Below, piece by piece: positions 37,362-47,859 of a DNA stretch of 64,000 nt. Below the pieces are notes generated by a model that saw only the letters and a program-made list of their open reading frames with translations, did not search any database and was not told the DNA's origin. The stretch spans positions 372,001 to 436,000 of the forward strand of contig NZ_JAPDIA010000007.1 in the NCBI RefSeq assembly GCF_029525575.1, written 5' to 3'. The number at the start of each line of letters is the position of its first letter. Position 1 is the stretch's first letter. The stretch is from Cohnella rhizosphaerae. Its GTDB lineage: Bacteria > Bacillota > Bacilli > Paenibacillales > Paenibacillaceae. Both the position numbers and the translations under genes were made by a program.

Positions 37362-38125
37362 GAAATAGCGATGTTTCGCATCCTTATTTCACACAATGCT
37401 GGTCGCAGCGGCGAAATAGCGATGCGGCGCATCCTTATTTCACACAATACCGGTCGCAGCGGCGAAATAGCGATGCGGCGCATCCTTATTTTGCGCAATA
37501 CCGGTCGCAGCGGCGAAATAGCGATGTTTCGCATCCTTATTTTGCGCAATACCGGTCGCAGCGGCGAAATAACGATGTGTCGCATCCTTATTTCACATAA
37601 TACCGGTCGCAGCGGCGAAATAACGATGTTTCGCATCCTTATTTCACATAATACCGGTCGCAGCGGCGAAATAACGATGTGTCGCATCCTTATTTCACAC
37701 AATACCGGTCGCAGCGGCGAAATAGCGATGTTTCGCATCCTTATTTTGCGCAATACCGGTCGCAGCGGCGAAATAGCAATGTGTCGCATCCTTATTTCAC
37801 ACGATACCGGTCGCAGCGGCGAAATAGCGATGTGTCGCATCCTTATTTTGCGCAATACGGTCGCAGCGGCGAAATAACGATGTGTCGCATCCTTATTTCA
37901 CATAATACCGGTCCCAGCGGCGAAATAGCGATGTGTCGCATCCTTATTTCACACAATACCGGTCGCGGCGGTGAAATAGCGATGTGGCGCATCCTTATTT
38001 TGCACAATACCGGTCCCAGCGGCGAAATAACGATGTGTCGCATCCTTATTTTGCGCAATACCGGTCCCAGCGGCGAAATAGCGATGTGGCGCATCCTTAT
38101 TTCACGCAATGCTGGTCGCAGCGGG
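37362..38125. repeat. Array of 15 tandem 51-bp hairpin repeats (family C)
   Basis: Fifteen units start at 37362 and recur every 51 bp (one step of 50 at 37821-37871). Each has arms GAAATARCGATG and CATCCTTATTTC around a 5-bp loop, a 29-bp near-perfect hairpin, followed by a 22-bp linker with CAATACCGGTCGCAGCGGC. Variants at the loop (TGTCG, TTTCG, TGGCG, CGGCG) and in the linker (TTCACACA or TTTGCGCA) are shuffled along the array, as in recombination between units. Period 51 keeps several frames open, giving false 17-residue-repeat ORFs. Confidence 0.95.
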
Positions 38126-38326
38126 CTACGCGCCGTCGGAGCCGATAGCGGCACCGCGCACCGCTAGGCCCCGCTAACTACGCGCCGCCCCGAACCGGCG
38201 TATCCGATCGTATACGTTTTCACCTGGATCGTTGAATTTGTATTAACTTTAGTTGTTTCGCTGAATTATGCCGCTCCGTCCCGCCTTCTATAATGAGAGC
38301 TACAGAGGAGAGAGGGGGGAGCGGAT

Positions 38327-39268
38327 ATGCGGCTGCGCAGCTTCTGGCACGATGTGAAAAAGTACAAAATGTTCTTGTTGATGCTGACCCCGGCGGTCAT
38401 CTTCTATCTATTATTCGCTTATATCCCGATGGCGGGCATCGTCATCGCGTTCAAGCGCTACGATTACGCCGGCGGCATTTTCGGCAGCGCGTGGAACGGA
38501 CTGGACAACTTCCGCTTTTTCTTCGACTCGGGCAACGCCTGGCAGGTGACGCGCAACACGGCGCTCTACAACGTCGCGTTTATCGTCGTCAACAACGCCC
38601 TGCAGATTTTCGCGGCGATCCTGCTGTTTGAAGTCGGAGGCAAGTGGTTCCGCAAAATCATTCAGTCGTCGCTGTTCCTCCCGTACTTCATCTCGTGGGT
38701 CGTGGTGGGCGCCATCGCCTACAACCTGCTCAACTACGACATCGGCACCGTGAACGCCATGCTGAGAGGACTCGGACTCGAGCCGGTCGACATTTACAAC
38801 ACGCCCGCCTATTGGCCGTTCCTGCTGGTGCTGGTGTCCGCCTGGAAGGGGCTCGGGTACGGCACGGTCATGTACTTGGCCGCCATCACGAGCATCGACA
38901 CCGAGATGTACGAGGCGGCGGAGATCGACGGGGCGAATATCTTCCAGCGCATCCTGAAGGTGACGATTCCGAACCTGTACCCGACGATCATCATCCTGGT
39001 GCTGCTGGCGGTCGGCAACATTTTCCGCGGGGACTTCGGGATGTTCTACAACATGGTCGGCAACAACGGGATGCTGTTCTCCGCGACGGACGTCATCGAC
39101 ACCTTCGTCTTCCGGTCGCTGATCACGTCCAACGATATCGGCATGTCGGCCGCGGCCGGCGTCTTCCAGTCGGTGCTCGGCTTCGCCACGATCATGGCGG
39201 TCAACTATGCGGTACGGCGGTACGACAAAGACCGCGCCCTGATTCTAAAGAGGAGGCTGATGACATGA
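38327..39268 (+). CDS. Sugar ABC transporter permease, LplB/YtcP partner type
   Basis: A 313-residue permease with six helices; begins WHDVKKYKMFLLMLTPAVIF and has the coupling loop EAAEIDGANIFQRILKVTIP near residue 205. A TATAAT box lies at 38289-38294, close upstream. The stop overlaps the next permease ATG. It forms the channel for the lipoprotein at 40263; no ATPase is encoded nearby. Probably induced by the kinase/regulator pair upstream. Confidence 0.93.
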   Translation: MRLRSFWHDVKKYKMFLLMLTPAVIFYLLFAYIPMAGIVIAFKRYDYAGGIFGSAWNGLDNFRFFFDSGNAWQVTRNTALYNVAFIVVNNALQIFAAILLFEVGGKWFRKIIQSSLFLPYFISWVVVGAIAYNLLNYDIGTVNAMLRGLGLEPVDIYNTPAYWPFLLVLVSAWKGLGYGTVMYLAAITSIDTEMYEAAEIDGANIFQRILKVTIPNLYPTIIILVLLAVGNIFRGDFGMFYNMVGNNGMLFSATDVIDTFVFRSLITSNDIGMSAAAGVFQSVLGFATIMAVNYAVRRYDKDRALILKRRLMT

Positions 39269-40199
39269 GCGCAACGGAGCTGAATGCGGACAAGTCGTTC
39301 GCCAAAACCTCGGGCGTCAAAAAAGACGGATCAGAAAATATTCGCCGCCATCGGGTACGGGGCGCTGACGATCATGGCGCTGCTCTGCCTGATGCCGTTC
39401 CTGCTGGTCGTATCGTCGTCGCTCACGAGCGAGAACAAGATCATTACGGCGGGGTATCAGTTTATACCGACGGACTTTTCGGTAGAGGCGTACAGCATTT
39501 TGTTCAAATACCCGACCGAGATGATCCAGGCCTACCTGGTGACGATCGGGGTGACGATCGGCGGCACGCTGCTGGGATTGTTTCTGACCTCGATGACGTC
39601 CTACGCGCTGTCCCGGAGGGACTTCAAGTGGCGCAACGGCTTTTCGTTCTTCTTTTTCTTCACCACCTTGTTCAGCGGCGGGCTCGTCCCGTGGTACCTG
39701 CTCATCGTGAACTACCTGCACATGAAGGATACGGTGCTTGCGCTGATCGTGCCGCTCGTGCTTAACGTCTTTTACATCATCGTGATGAAATCGTTCCTCG
39801 GCGGCATCCCGGAGGCGATCGTCGAGTCGGCCAAGATCGACGGCGCGGGCGACTTCCGCATCTACGCGCAGCTGATCCTGCCGCTGTCCAAGCCGGCGCT
39901 CGCGACGATCGGGCTGTTCCTGGCGCTGGCCTATTGGAACGACTGGTACAACGCCCTGCTGTTCGTGTCGGACGAGAAGCTCATGCCGCTTCAGTACTAT
40001 TTGTACAAAATGCTGGGCAACATGGACGGCATGCGCAAGGCGATGATGGGCGCGGGGGGCCGTGGTTACGACGGCGATCCCGACCGAGAGCCTGAAGATG
40101 GCGATGACGGTCGTCGCGACCGGCCCGATCCTGCTGGCATATCCGTTCGTGCAGCGGTACTTCGTCCAGGGCCTCACGATCGGCGCGGTAAAGGGATGA
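39265..40199 (+). CDS. Sugar ABC transporter permease, YtcP type, two frameshifts
   Basis: About 310 residues, six helices, coupling loop ESAKIDGAGDFRIYAQLILP. Extra bases at an A6 run (39319-39324) and a G6 run (40054-40059) break the two ends; corrected, they read GVKKTDQKIFAAIGYG and GAGAVVTTAIPTESLKM, ending QGLTIGAVKG as is typical. The ATG at 39265 overlaps the previous stop and follows AGAGGAGG. Partner of the permease at 38327. Confidence 0.9.
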
Positions 40200-40262
40200 A
40201 TACGGGGCGACCCGGTTTATCGATAGAGCTTGATACGACTACCATTAGGGGGGAAGATGGGC

Positions 40263-41864
40263 ATGTTGAGAAAAAGCAGATGGACGATGTTCACGCTTTT
40301 GTTCGCTTTTGTGATGATCATGAGCGCATGCGGCAATAACAACAAGAATTCGGGGTCGTCAGCCAGTCAGAGTACGGAGCCGTCGAAGAGCGCATCGGCT
40401 TCGGCTTCATCCTCGGCCGCTAGCGGCAGCGCCGCCGCGCCGTCCGAAGGCGCCGTCGACACGTCTAAAGAAGTGAAGCTCAAGATGATCTTCGTCGGTC
40501 CGAAGCCGGTCGACTACGATTCGGTGTTCGCCGAGCTCAACAAGAAGCTCAAAGAGAAGATCAACGCCACGATCGAAGGCGAGTTCCTCGATTGGTCCGA
40601 CTGGGCGCAGAAGTATCCGCTCAAGCTGGCTGCCGACGAGAACTTCGACCTGATCTACTCGGCCAACTGGGCAGGCTACAACGACCAGGCGCTGAAGGGC
40701 GGCTTCCTCGAGCTGACGGACGATATGCTGGCTAAGTACATGCCGCAAACGTGGAAGAACATGTCCAAGGTGAGCTGGGATCAGGCGAAGGTCAACGGCA
40801 AGCTGTACATGGTGCCGCAGAACCGCGGAGAATCCGTCGAGAAGCTGATCCTGTACCGCGAAGACCTGCGCAAGAAATACAATCTGCCGGCCATCGACAG
40901 CCCGGAAGCTTATGCCACGTATTTGAAAACGGTTGCCGAGAAAGAGAAGGGCATTGTGCCGTTCACGCCGGAGACGGGCGACTGGAAGTTCCATAACCTC
41001 GACCGCGTCCTGCTCAAGCAGCAGAACGAGTGGAACATGTTCGACCTGGATATGCCGTTCGCCTTCAAGCTGACGGACGAGAAGGGGCAAGTTTTCAACG
41101 TTTACAACACGCCGGAATTCAAGCAGCTGGCGACGTATTACAAGGATCTTGCGGACCACAATGCCTGGTCGAAGAACGTCCTGAACAGCAAAAACGACCA
41201 TCAGGCGGACTTCAAGGCGGGCAAGACGGCTTCGATCACGCACAACAACGGCACGCTCGGCGCGCTGATGGCGCTCATGCGCCAGGAAAATTCGCCGTAC
41301 GAAGTGGCGCTGGCGGACATCAACCAAGGCAAGAAAAAGTCGGTGGCGATCTCCACGCAAAATGGCACCTCCGTTCACGCGACCTCCAAAAATCCGGAGC
41401 GCGCGCTGATGGCGATCGACCTGCTGCAAAACGACAAAGAGCTGCACGACCTGATCATGTACGGCATCAACGGCGTTCACTACGAGCCGGTCGGCGACGA
41501 CAAGTACAAGGCGCTCGACAAGAACCCGAACTATACGGGCTTCTCCAACTGGAGCTTCAACTCGCCGCTCAACCGCGACAACGAAGCATTCCCGCAGGAA
41601 GCGTCCGACCTGGTCAAGAGCTGGGAAGCGAATGTGTACCACTACCCGCTCGAGACGTTCGTGTTCGACAACAGCAAGGTCAAGACGGAGATCGCCAACG
41701 TCGGCAACGTCATGCTGCGCTACGGCATCCCGCTCGAATACGGCCTGGTCAAGGACATCGACAAGGGTCTGGCGGATCTGAACAAGCAGCTGGACGCGGC
41801 CGGCATCGCCAAGATCCAGACCGAACTGCAATCGCAGATCGACGCGTTTTTGGCTAAGAACTAA
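40263..41864 (+). CDS. Sugar-binding lipoprotein (LipO/DUF3502-like)
   Basis: An intact receptor of about 533 residues. Signal peptide with lipobox IMSAC, a Ser/Ala-rich linker, and a binding fold starting KLKMIFVGPKPVDYDSVFAE. The C-terminal stretch LADLNKQLDAAGIAKIQTEL is like the DUF3502 end of LipO-type receptors that serve LplB/YtcP permeases. ATGs at 40257 and 40263 are both possible; 40263 has better spacing from the G-rich ribosome site. It captures oligosaccharides for the two upstream permeases. Confidence 0.92.
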   Translation: MLRKSRWTMFTLLFAFVMIMSACGNNNKNSGSSASQSTEPSKSASASASSSAASGSAAAPSEGAVDTSKEVKLKMIFVGPKPVDYDSVFAELNKKLKEKINATIEGEFLDWSDWAQKYPLKLAADENFDLIYSANWAGYNDQALKGGFLELTDDMLAKYMPQTWKNMSKVSWDQAKVNGKLYMVPQNRGESVEKLILYREDLRKKYNLPAIDSPEAYATYLKTVAEKEKGIVPFTPETGDWKFHNLDRVLLKQQNEWNMFDLDMPFAFKLTDEKGQVFNVYNTPEFKQLATYYKDLADHNAWSKNVLNSKNDHQADFKAGKTASITHNNGTLGALMALMRQENSPYEVALADINQGKKKSVAISTQNGTSVHATSKNPERALMAIDLLQNDKELHDLIMYGINGVHYEPVGDDKYKALDKNPNYTGFSNWSFNSPLNRDNEAFPQEASDLVKSWEANVYHYPLETFVFDNSKVKTEIANVGNVMLRYGIPLEYGLVKDIDKGLADLNKQLDAAGIAKIQTELQSQIDAFLAKN

Positions 41865-41884
41865 AAGCGAACGCAACAGAACCG

Positions 41885-41928
41885 AACCGGCTATCTTCGT
41901 CAACAAGGCGAAGGTAGCCGGTTTTTTG
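41885..41928 (+). terminator. Terminator of the first importer operon
   Basis: AACCGGCTA-TCTTCG... pairs with ...CGAAGG-TAGCCGGTT, followed by T6. Confidence 0.9.
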
Positions 41929-42005
41929 CGTGGCTTCAGGCCCATCAAAGACATAACATGCGTTTTCGTGCAAAACGCCGCCTATATCCTAAAAATATGG
42001 CTAAC

Positions 42006-42062
42006 GAAAGTTCATGATCTTTAGGAACGTTCATATCATTCGCAAATTTCGGGTGCGATAAT
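42006..42062 (+). promoter_or_regulatory. Response-regulator site plus -10 of the PL8 gene
   Basis: Two half-sites, GAAAGTTCAT (42006-42015) and GAACGTTCAT (42025-42034), are 19 bp apart. A -10-like GATAAT (42057-42062) follows exactly 22 bp after the second, and no -35 is evident, as expected for activator-dependent promoters. The same arrangement is seen at 45998-46054. Confidence 0.65.
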
Positions 42063-42128
42063 AGGCGCGAAAGGAGGGTGGTCATTCAGCTTCTCTGCGC
42101 GCGGCGAACATCAAATTCGAAAGGGACG

Positions 42129-45100
42129 GTGGCTAAATTGAAAAGGTTCAAGCAAAAGCTCTGTTCGTTCATGATTATGAGTCTGTTATTCTCCTGTCTA
42201 TCGCAAATCGGCTTGGCAAGCGTGAGCGCGAGCGATCCGTACGATGATTTGAGGATCAAATGGGCGGAAACGCTCACCGGAGGCACGGGGTACAATACGG
42301 CCGATCCTGACATCGCGAGAAAACTCGCCATGGCCGCCCAGTCGAGTTGGGGCAGCTTGAACAAGGCTGCAAACCGAACCTATCTGTGGTCCGATTTAAA
42401 CAATCCCGCCAGTTCGACGGACACGACCTATAATTATACGAGAGTCAAGGAAATGGCCGTTGCGTACAAGACGTACGGATCGAGCCTGTATGGCAACGCG
42501 ACGCTCAAAGCGGATATTATCGACGCGCTCGATTGGCTGTACACGAATCGGTACAACGAATCGATGGGCGCCGAGACATGGCTTACGTGGTACGACCTGG
42601 AGATCGGCACGCCGCTTCAGCTGATGGACACCGTCGTTCTCCTGTACGATGACTTGATTGCGACCCCCGCTAAATTAACCAATTATATGAATGCGGTTTC
42701 ACACTATTCTCCCGATCCCACGATGATCTCGATGCATGAACCGGGTCTCGTCAACGAAGCGACCGGCGCCAATCGCATCTGGAAATCCCAGATCGTCGCT
42801 CTGCAAGGCGTGATTACGAAATCGGGCACGCTGCTGGCCGCTGCCAGAGACGCTTTGAATCAAGTGATGGATTACGTCGTGTCGGGAGACGGGTTCTATA
42901 AAGACGGGTCCTTCGTGCAGCATCTCGTCTATTCCTACAATGGCGGTTACGGGGCTAACCTCATACAGGATATCGCGAATGTCTTGTATTTGCTGAACGG
43001 TTCGTCATGGCAATCCACCTATGCAGGTCTAACCAACGTGTATCAGTGGGTTTACGATGCCTACGAGCCATTTATTTATAACGGCTCCATGATGGATATG
43101 GTCAGAGGCAGAGAGATCGCAAGGGCCGAGACCCAAGGCCGCGTCATCGGCAACAAGGTGGCGGGCGGCATTTTGCGTTTGGCTCAGATCGCGCCGCCCG
43201 CGGATGCGCAGCGCATGAAGTCCATGGTCAAATATTGGCTGCAGCAGGATCCAGCCTTGAGCTTCTACAGGGAAGCGACGCTCAGCGTTCTTCAGCTCGC
43301 CAAGGCCGTTATGAACGATACGAACATTGTCCCAAGAGGCGAGCTGTCGTTAGCCAAGGTGTATGCGGGTATGGACAGGGCGATCAGCCTGAAGCCGGGC
43401 TTCGGATTCGGCGTCAGCATGTCTTCCAAGCGTATCGCCAATTATGAGACGGGCATCAATCAGAATTACAAAGGCTGGTATACCGGGGGAAGGGATGACT
43501 TATCTCTACAATAACGATTCGCTGCAGTATGTCGATTATTGGCCGACGGTGAACAAATACCGGCTGCCGGGTACGACGGTAGATACGATGGCTCGGGCGG
43601 ACAATTCGGGTGCGGCTTATACGAGTCCGAACACGTGGACCGGCGGAACGGAGCTGCTGAATCAGTACACGGCGTCAGGCATGGACTTGAAAACTTACGG
43701 AAGCACGCTTAAAGCCAAAAAGTCGTGGTTCACGTTCGATGACGAGATCGTCGCCCTGGGAAGCGGGATCAACAGTACGGACGGAAGAACGATCGAGACG
43801 ACGATCGAGAACCGGAGTCTGAATAAAGCGAGCATTTCCCACGGTATCGATACGAACTCGGCGGTTGCGACGCCGGCCGGAAGCGAGCCGATGCGGCTGA
43901 TGGTCAGTCAGGTGACCAACAGCGACAACGACGGCATCAACTTGCCGGAAAACACGTTAGACAACAACCTGAATACCAGATGGACCGCCCTGGGCGACGG
44001 CCAGTGGATTCAATACGACCTGGGCAAAGTGCAGCCTGTCGGGTATGTCGGCATCAATTTCTTGAGTCAAACGGCGAGAGCGACCAGCTTCGATATCCAG
44101 GTGTCCAGCAACAACACGGCATGGACGACGGTATTCAGCGGCAGCTCCACGGTAGGAGGAACGGCGGCGGACATCCAGGTATTCGACTTTCCCGATGTGA
44201 ACGCGCGCTACGTGAAGATCGTCGGTCATGGCAACACGTCGAACAAGTATAACCACCTTACGGAGGTGCAAATTTATGCCCCGCATGCGCAAAATGCGTT
44301 AATTCCGATCACGGTCGCTCCGCTTAAAGCGTTGTCCACGACGAACAATCTCGAAACGATCGACAACGATATTTTTACGCGTTGGTCTTCGGTGGGCGAC
44401 GGCCAATCGCTCAAATACGATCTGGGGAGCAACGTGACGGTGGGCTATGCCGGCATCGGCTTCTTTATCGGCAATGTCCGAAAGTATTCGTTCGACATTC
44501 AGACCTCGACGGACGACGCGACGTGGACGACGGTATTCAGCGGTCAAAGCGTACTGACTTCGGAAATGCACGCTTACGATCTGACGGATTCGACGGCCAG
44601 ATACGTGAAAATCATTTTCCACGGGAACGATGTCGATCTGGGCAACCGGCTGTCCGAGATTCAATTCTATGCGCCGAATGCGCTGGGCACGGTACTCAAT
44701 CCCCTGCATACGGTTACCAAATATAACGGAGACGAGCAGTTGGTCGTCAACGGCGTCGCCAAGCCCGCCGGCCTGGGCTGGACAGAGGCCATGTCGGCCG
44801 TTTCGACCGTCTATATGGAAGGCACGGGAGGCTACTACTTTCCGCAGCCTGCGGCGATTAAGGGCCTGAGAGAATCCAGAACAGGCAACTGGGCGCAATT
44901 GAGCGTGCTTGGCGGGACGGCCAACGTGAGCAAGAAGTACCTGACGCTCTGGTACGATCATGGGATCAACCCGGTCAATAAGGATTATGCCTACGTCATG
45001 CTGCCGAACAAGACCGCACAGCAGACGACGGCTTACGGCAACAACCCGGACATCTCGATCGTTGCCAACAATGCCAGCGTACAGATGGTGAAGGAGAATA

Positions 45101-45855
45101 CGCTGGGCGTCACGGGCGCTAATTTCTGGACGCCGGATATCGCTGACGGTATCATCGCGTACAACCCATCGTCGATAATGCTGAAGGATCAGGCCGGCGT
45201 ATTGGATATTGCCGTATCCGATCCGACGCATCTTCAGGACAAGATTACGTACGAGATCACGAAGACGGGCGCTACGGTCACGCAAAAGGATGCGAGCATC
45301 ACGATTCTGCAATTGAGCCCGACGATCAAGTTCGAGGTCGATACCCAGGCCAAGGACGGCGTCTCGCATAAGCTGTCGATTCAATACGATACGTCCGCCC
45401 CTATTCCGCCGACAAGCGCAATCTCGGTCGTGGACGACGTTTACGATTATTCGAAGATTTTCTCGCATACGGCTAATCTGGTGTTCAGCTCGTCCAATGC
45501 GTCCAGGATGGGAGACGATACTTCCAAATTAGTCAGAACGAAAAACCTGCAAGAAAATGTCGTATACAAAGCGTTCGGAAGCATGAATATGGATGCCTTC
45601 GACGTGGACACCTGGTTTGCTTACAACGAGCCCATCGTCGATTTCGAATTCTACGCTTCACCGGATAATATCAACTATACGCTGGTCGCGCCTAATCGAA
45701 CGGTGGTGCTGGGCACGGGGACGAATTATCACAAGGTCAGCTATAGCAATACGGTTCCGGCAGGCACCAAGTATTTAAAAATCGTATATATGAACAATAC
45801 GGCCAATGCGTGGAATCCGGCGCTGGCGAGAGCCGTAATCACGAGCAAGCTCTGA
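42129..45855 (+). CDS. Polysaccharide lyase family 8 with two inserted F5/8C modules, frameshifted
   Basis: A secreted lyase of about 1241 residues. Signal peptide, then an alpha/alpha toroid with the PL8 catalytic set Asn215 (TGANRIWK), His265 and Tyr274 (FVQHLVYSYNGGYG). The spacings of 50 and 9 equal those of pneumococcal hyaluronate lyase (Asn349/His399/Tyr408). Two discoidin-like modules (about 588-716 and 721-847) interrupt the beta-sandwich region, which resumes at HTVTKYNGDEQLVVNG. An extra G in a G5 run (43485-43489) breaks the frame; repaired, it reads WYTGEGMTYLYNN. The GTG at 42129 is the preferred start; GTG 42078 is possible. It cleaves uronate-containing polymers (hyaluronan, chondroitin or xanthan) by elimination. 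Confidence 0.9.
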
Positions 45856-45860
45856 ATAAG

Positions 45861-45932
45861 ATAGAAGATTCAATAGAAGATTCAATAAGAGATTCAATAA
45901 GAGATTCAATAAGAGATTCAATAAGAGATTCA
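45861..45932. repeat. Six 12-bp tandem repeats after the PL8 gene
   Basis: Units AATAAGAGATTC, with GATAGAAGATTC/AATAGAAGATTC variants at the left end. They sit between the stop codon and the terminator. Confidence 0.9.
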
Positions 45933-45945
45933 TAAGGGGACGAAG

Positions 45946-45984
45946 AAGCTTTCCGGCGCCTGGCGGCGACGGAGAGCTTTTTTT
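45946..45984 (+). terminator. Terminator of the PL8 gene
   Basis: AAGCTTTCCGGCGCC pairs with GGCGACGGAGAGCTT, followed by a T-run. Confidence 0.85.
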
Positions 45985-45997
45985 GATTCTGACTAAG

Positions 45998-46054
45998 GAA
46001 AGTTCATGTTCTTAAAAACCGATCATGTCCATCGATTTTGGCGAATGCCATAAT
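45998..46054 (+). promoter_or_regulatory. Response-regulator site plus -10 of the second importer
   Basis: Half-sites GAAAGTTCAT (45998-46007) and AACCGATCAT (46017-46026), 19 bp apart, with CATAAT (46049-46054) exactly 22 bp beyond. The preceding CTAAGGAAAGTTCATG also matches CTAACGAAAGTTCATG before the PL8 gene. Confidence 0.6.
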
Positions 46055-46087
46055 GAGAATGCAAGATCCAATTCGAGGGGGAGTAAG

Positions 46088-47839
46088 ATGAAACGGCATA
46101 GGAGAGCAGTCAAAGCATTAGCCGGCATCATTCTTTGCATGAGCATTATCGCCGGATGTTCGAGCAATAACGCGAAGGAATCGCAAACGAGCGAGGCCAG
46201 CGCGCAACCGTCCGCAAGCGCAAGCGCGAGTCCGACGGCATCGGCTAGTTCAACCGCGTCAGCAGCTCCCGCCGAGACGCAGGAGACGGCATTCACTAAA
46301 TTCGATCCGCCCGTTACGATCTCAGCGGCGATAACGCTACGGCCTTCCGATAAGCTCCGCTTCGGGGATACGACAGAGAACAATCCCGTCACGCGTTGGT
46401 TGAGCGAGAACCTGGGGATCGTCACCAAGTTCCAATGGGTGGTCACGGATACGGCCGCGTTCGAGACCAAAGTACGCCTGGCGCTTGCGAGCGGCGAGGC
46501 TTTGCCGGACGTCCTGTACACGGGCGGCAGCCTGCTCGAAGAGCTGATCGATTCCGGCAAGATTCAAACCATCGACGAAGCCTACGAAAAATACGCCTCG
46601 CCGAGATTAAAGGACCTGTATGCCAAAAATCCGGCGGTATGGGCAATGGCCAAGCGAGACGGCAAAATAATCGGTCTGCCGGATGTCTCCAACGGCGTCG
46701 TCGGCAACAAGGTCATGTGGATTCGCCAGGATTGGCTGGATAAGCTGCAGCTGAAGGCGCCGACCAATGTCGAGGAGTTTGAGAAGGTGCTGGACGCCTT
46801 CACGAACCAGGACCCCGACGGCAACGGCAAGAAGGACACGTTCGGCATGGCATTCGGCGCCAACACCGGCTACCACAAGCCGACGAACAACTACATGGCG
46901 GACAGCGAATTCTTGTTCGGACAGGATCAGCCTTACCTGTGGATCAAAGGCGACGACGGGCAGCTGTATTACGGCGCCAACAGTCCGAACGTCAAAAAGG
47001 GATTGGCCAAGCTGAACGAGTGGTTCAACAAAGGCTACTTCAATCCCGACTTCGGCACGATGGACGCGGCGCAGGCGATGGCGGACTTCACTTCCGGAAA
47101 AGCCGGAATCGCCATGGCGGCAGGCTGGGCAGGCGGCTGGCCGATCGGAACGGCGGTGCAGGAAGCGAAAAGCAAAAATCAAACGCTCAATATTAAACCG
47201 TACCCGATCCCGTCGGGCATCACCGGCGAGGTCGGACGTCAAGAATCGCAGCCGTCCTACGGCACCTATGTATTCCGCAAAGGCTTTGACAATATGGAAG
47301 CCGTTTTCAAATATTACGACACGATGTACGGTTGCCTGATCGAAGATCCGAAATGTCCGTTCGCCATCGGCCAGGGAGAAGGCTACGACTATGTCATGAA
47401 GGACGGCAAGCCGGATTGGAAGGACGTGCCCGGCGGACTCGTCAGCCTGAGCAGGTATTTAATTTTCCCTTCGAACGGAACCGCGCCGACGAACGTCATG
47501 GATGGCCCGAGCATTTACCAGCGCGTCGCCGCAGGCAAGTTAGACAACGTATTCGAGCAAAAATTGGCGGCGAGCAACGATAGCTTGGCCATCGAGGGCT
47601 TCTCGGTCGCCTACCAGCAGATGGACAAAGACGTTAAAAACGGCTTCTATGGCGCCAACACGCCGACGATGAAGGAGAAATGGGAGCAGTTGAATACGCT
47701 GGAGGACCAAGCGTACCTGCAAATTATTTACGGGAAAAAGAGCCTGGACTCCTTCGATACCTTCCTGAAGCAATGGCATGAGCAAGGCGGCACCCAAATT
47801 ACGAAAGAAATCAATGAAGCCGTGTCCAAAATGAAATAA
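46088..47839 (+). CDS. Sugar-binding lipoprotein of the second importer
   Basis: An intact 583-residue receptor. Signal peptide with lipobox IIAGC, a Ser/Ala/Thr linker, then the binding fold including DFGTMDAAQAMADFTSGKAGIA. A calcium-like loop, DPDGNGKKDTFG (about residue 240), is typical of this receptor subgroup. The ATG at 46088 follows GAGGGGGAG. It delivers ligand to the permeases at 47956 and 48872 and shares its promoter layout with the PL8 lyase, so it probably imports the lyase products. Confidence 0.93.
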   Translation: MKRHRRAVKALAGIILCMSIIAGCSSNNAKESQTSEASAQPSASASASPTASASSTASAAPAETQETAFTKFDPPVTISAAITLRPSDKLRFGDTTENNPVTRWLSENLGIVTKFQWVVTDTAAFETKVRLALASGEALPDVLYTGGSLLEELIDSGKIQTIDEAYEKYASPRLKDLYAKNPAVWAMAKRDGKIIGLPDVSNGVVGNKVMWIRQDWLDKLQLKAPTNVEEFEKVLDAFTNQDPDGNGKKDTFGMAFGANTGYHKPTNNYMADSEFLFGQDQPYLWIKGDDGQLYYGANSPNVKKGLAKLNEWFNKGYFNPDFGTMDAAQAMADFTSGKAGIAMAAGWAGGWPIGTAVQEAKSKNQTLNIKPYPIPSGITGEVGRQESQPSYGTYVFRKGFDNMEAVFKYYDTMYGCLIEDPKCPFAIGQGEGYDYVMKDGKPDWKDVPGGLVSLSRYLIFPSNGTAPTNVMDGPSIYQRVAAGKLDNVFEQKLAASNDSLAIEGFSVAYQQMDKDVKNGFYGANTPTMKEKWEQLNTLEDQAYLQIIYGKKSLDSFDTFLKQWHEQGGTQITKEINEAVSKMK

Positions 47840-47859
47840 GGCACGCCATTCATACATGC

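Noticed and set aside
36779..37877. ORFs on both strands encoding 17-residue tandem repeats
   Set aside because: They are translations of the 51-bp hairpin array; 51 is a multiple of three so frames stay open. There is no ribosome site and both strands give equal 'proteins'.
37362..38125. CRISPR array
   Set aside because: Intervals between repeated palindromes are the same sequence in every unit, not unique spacers, and no cas gene is present.
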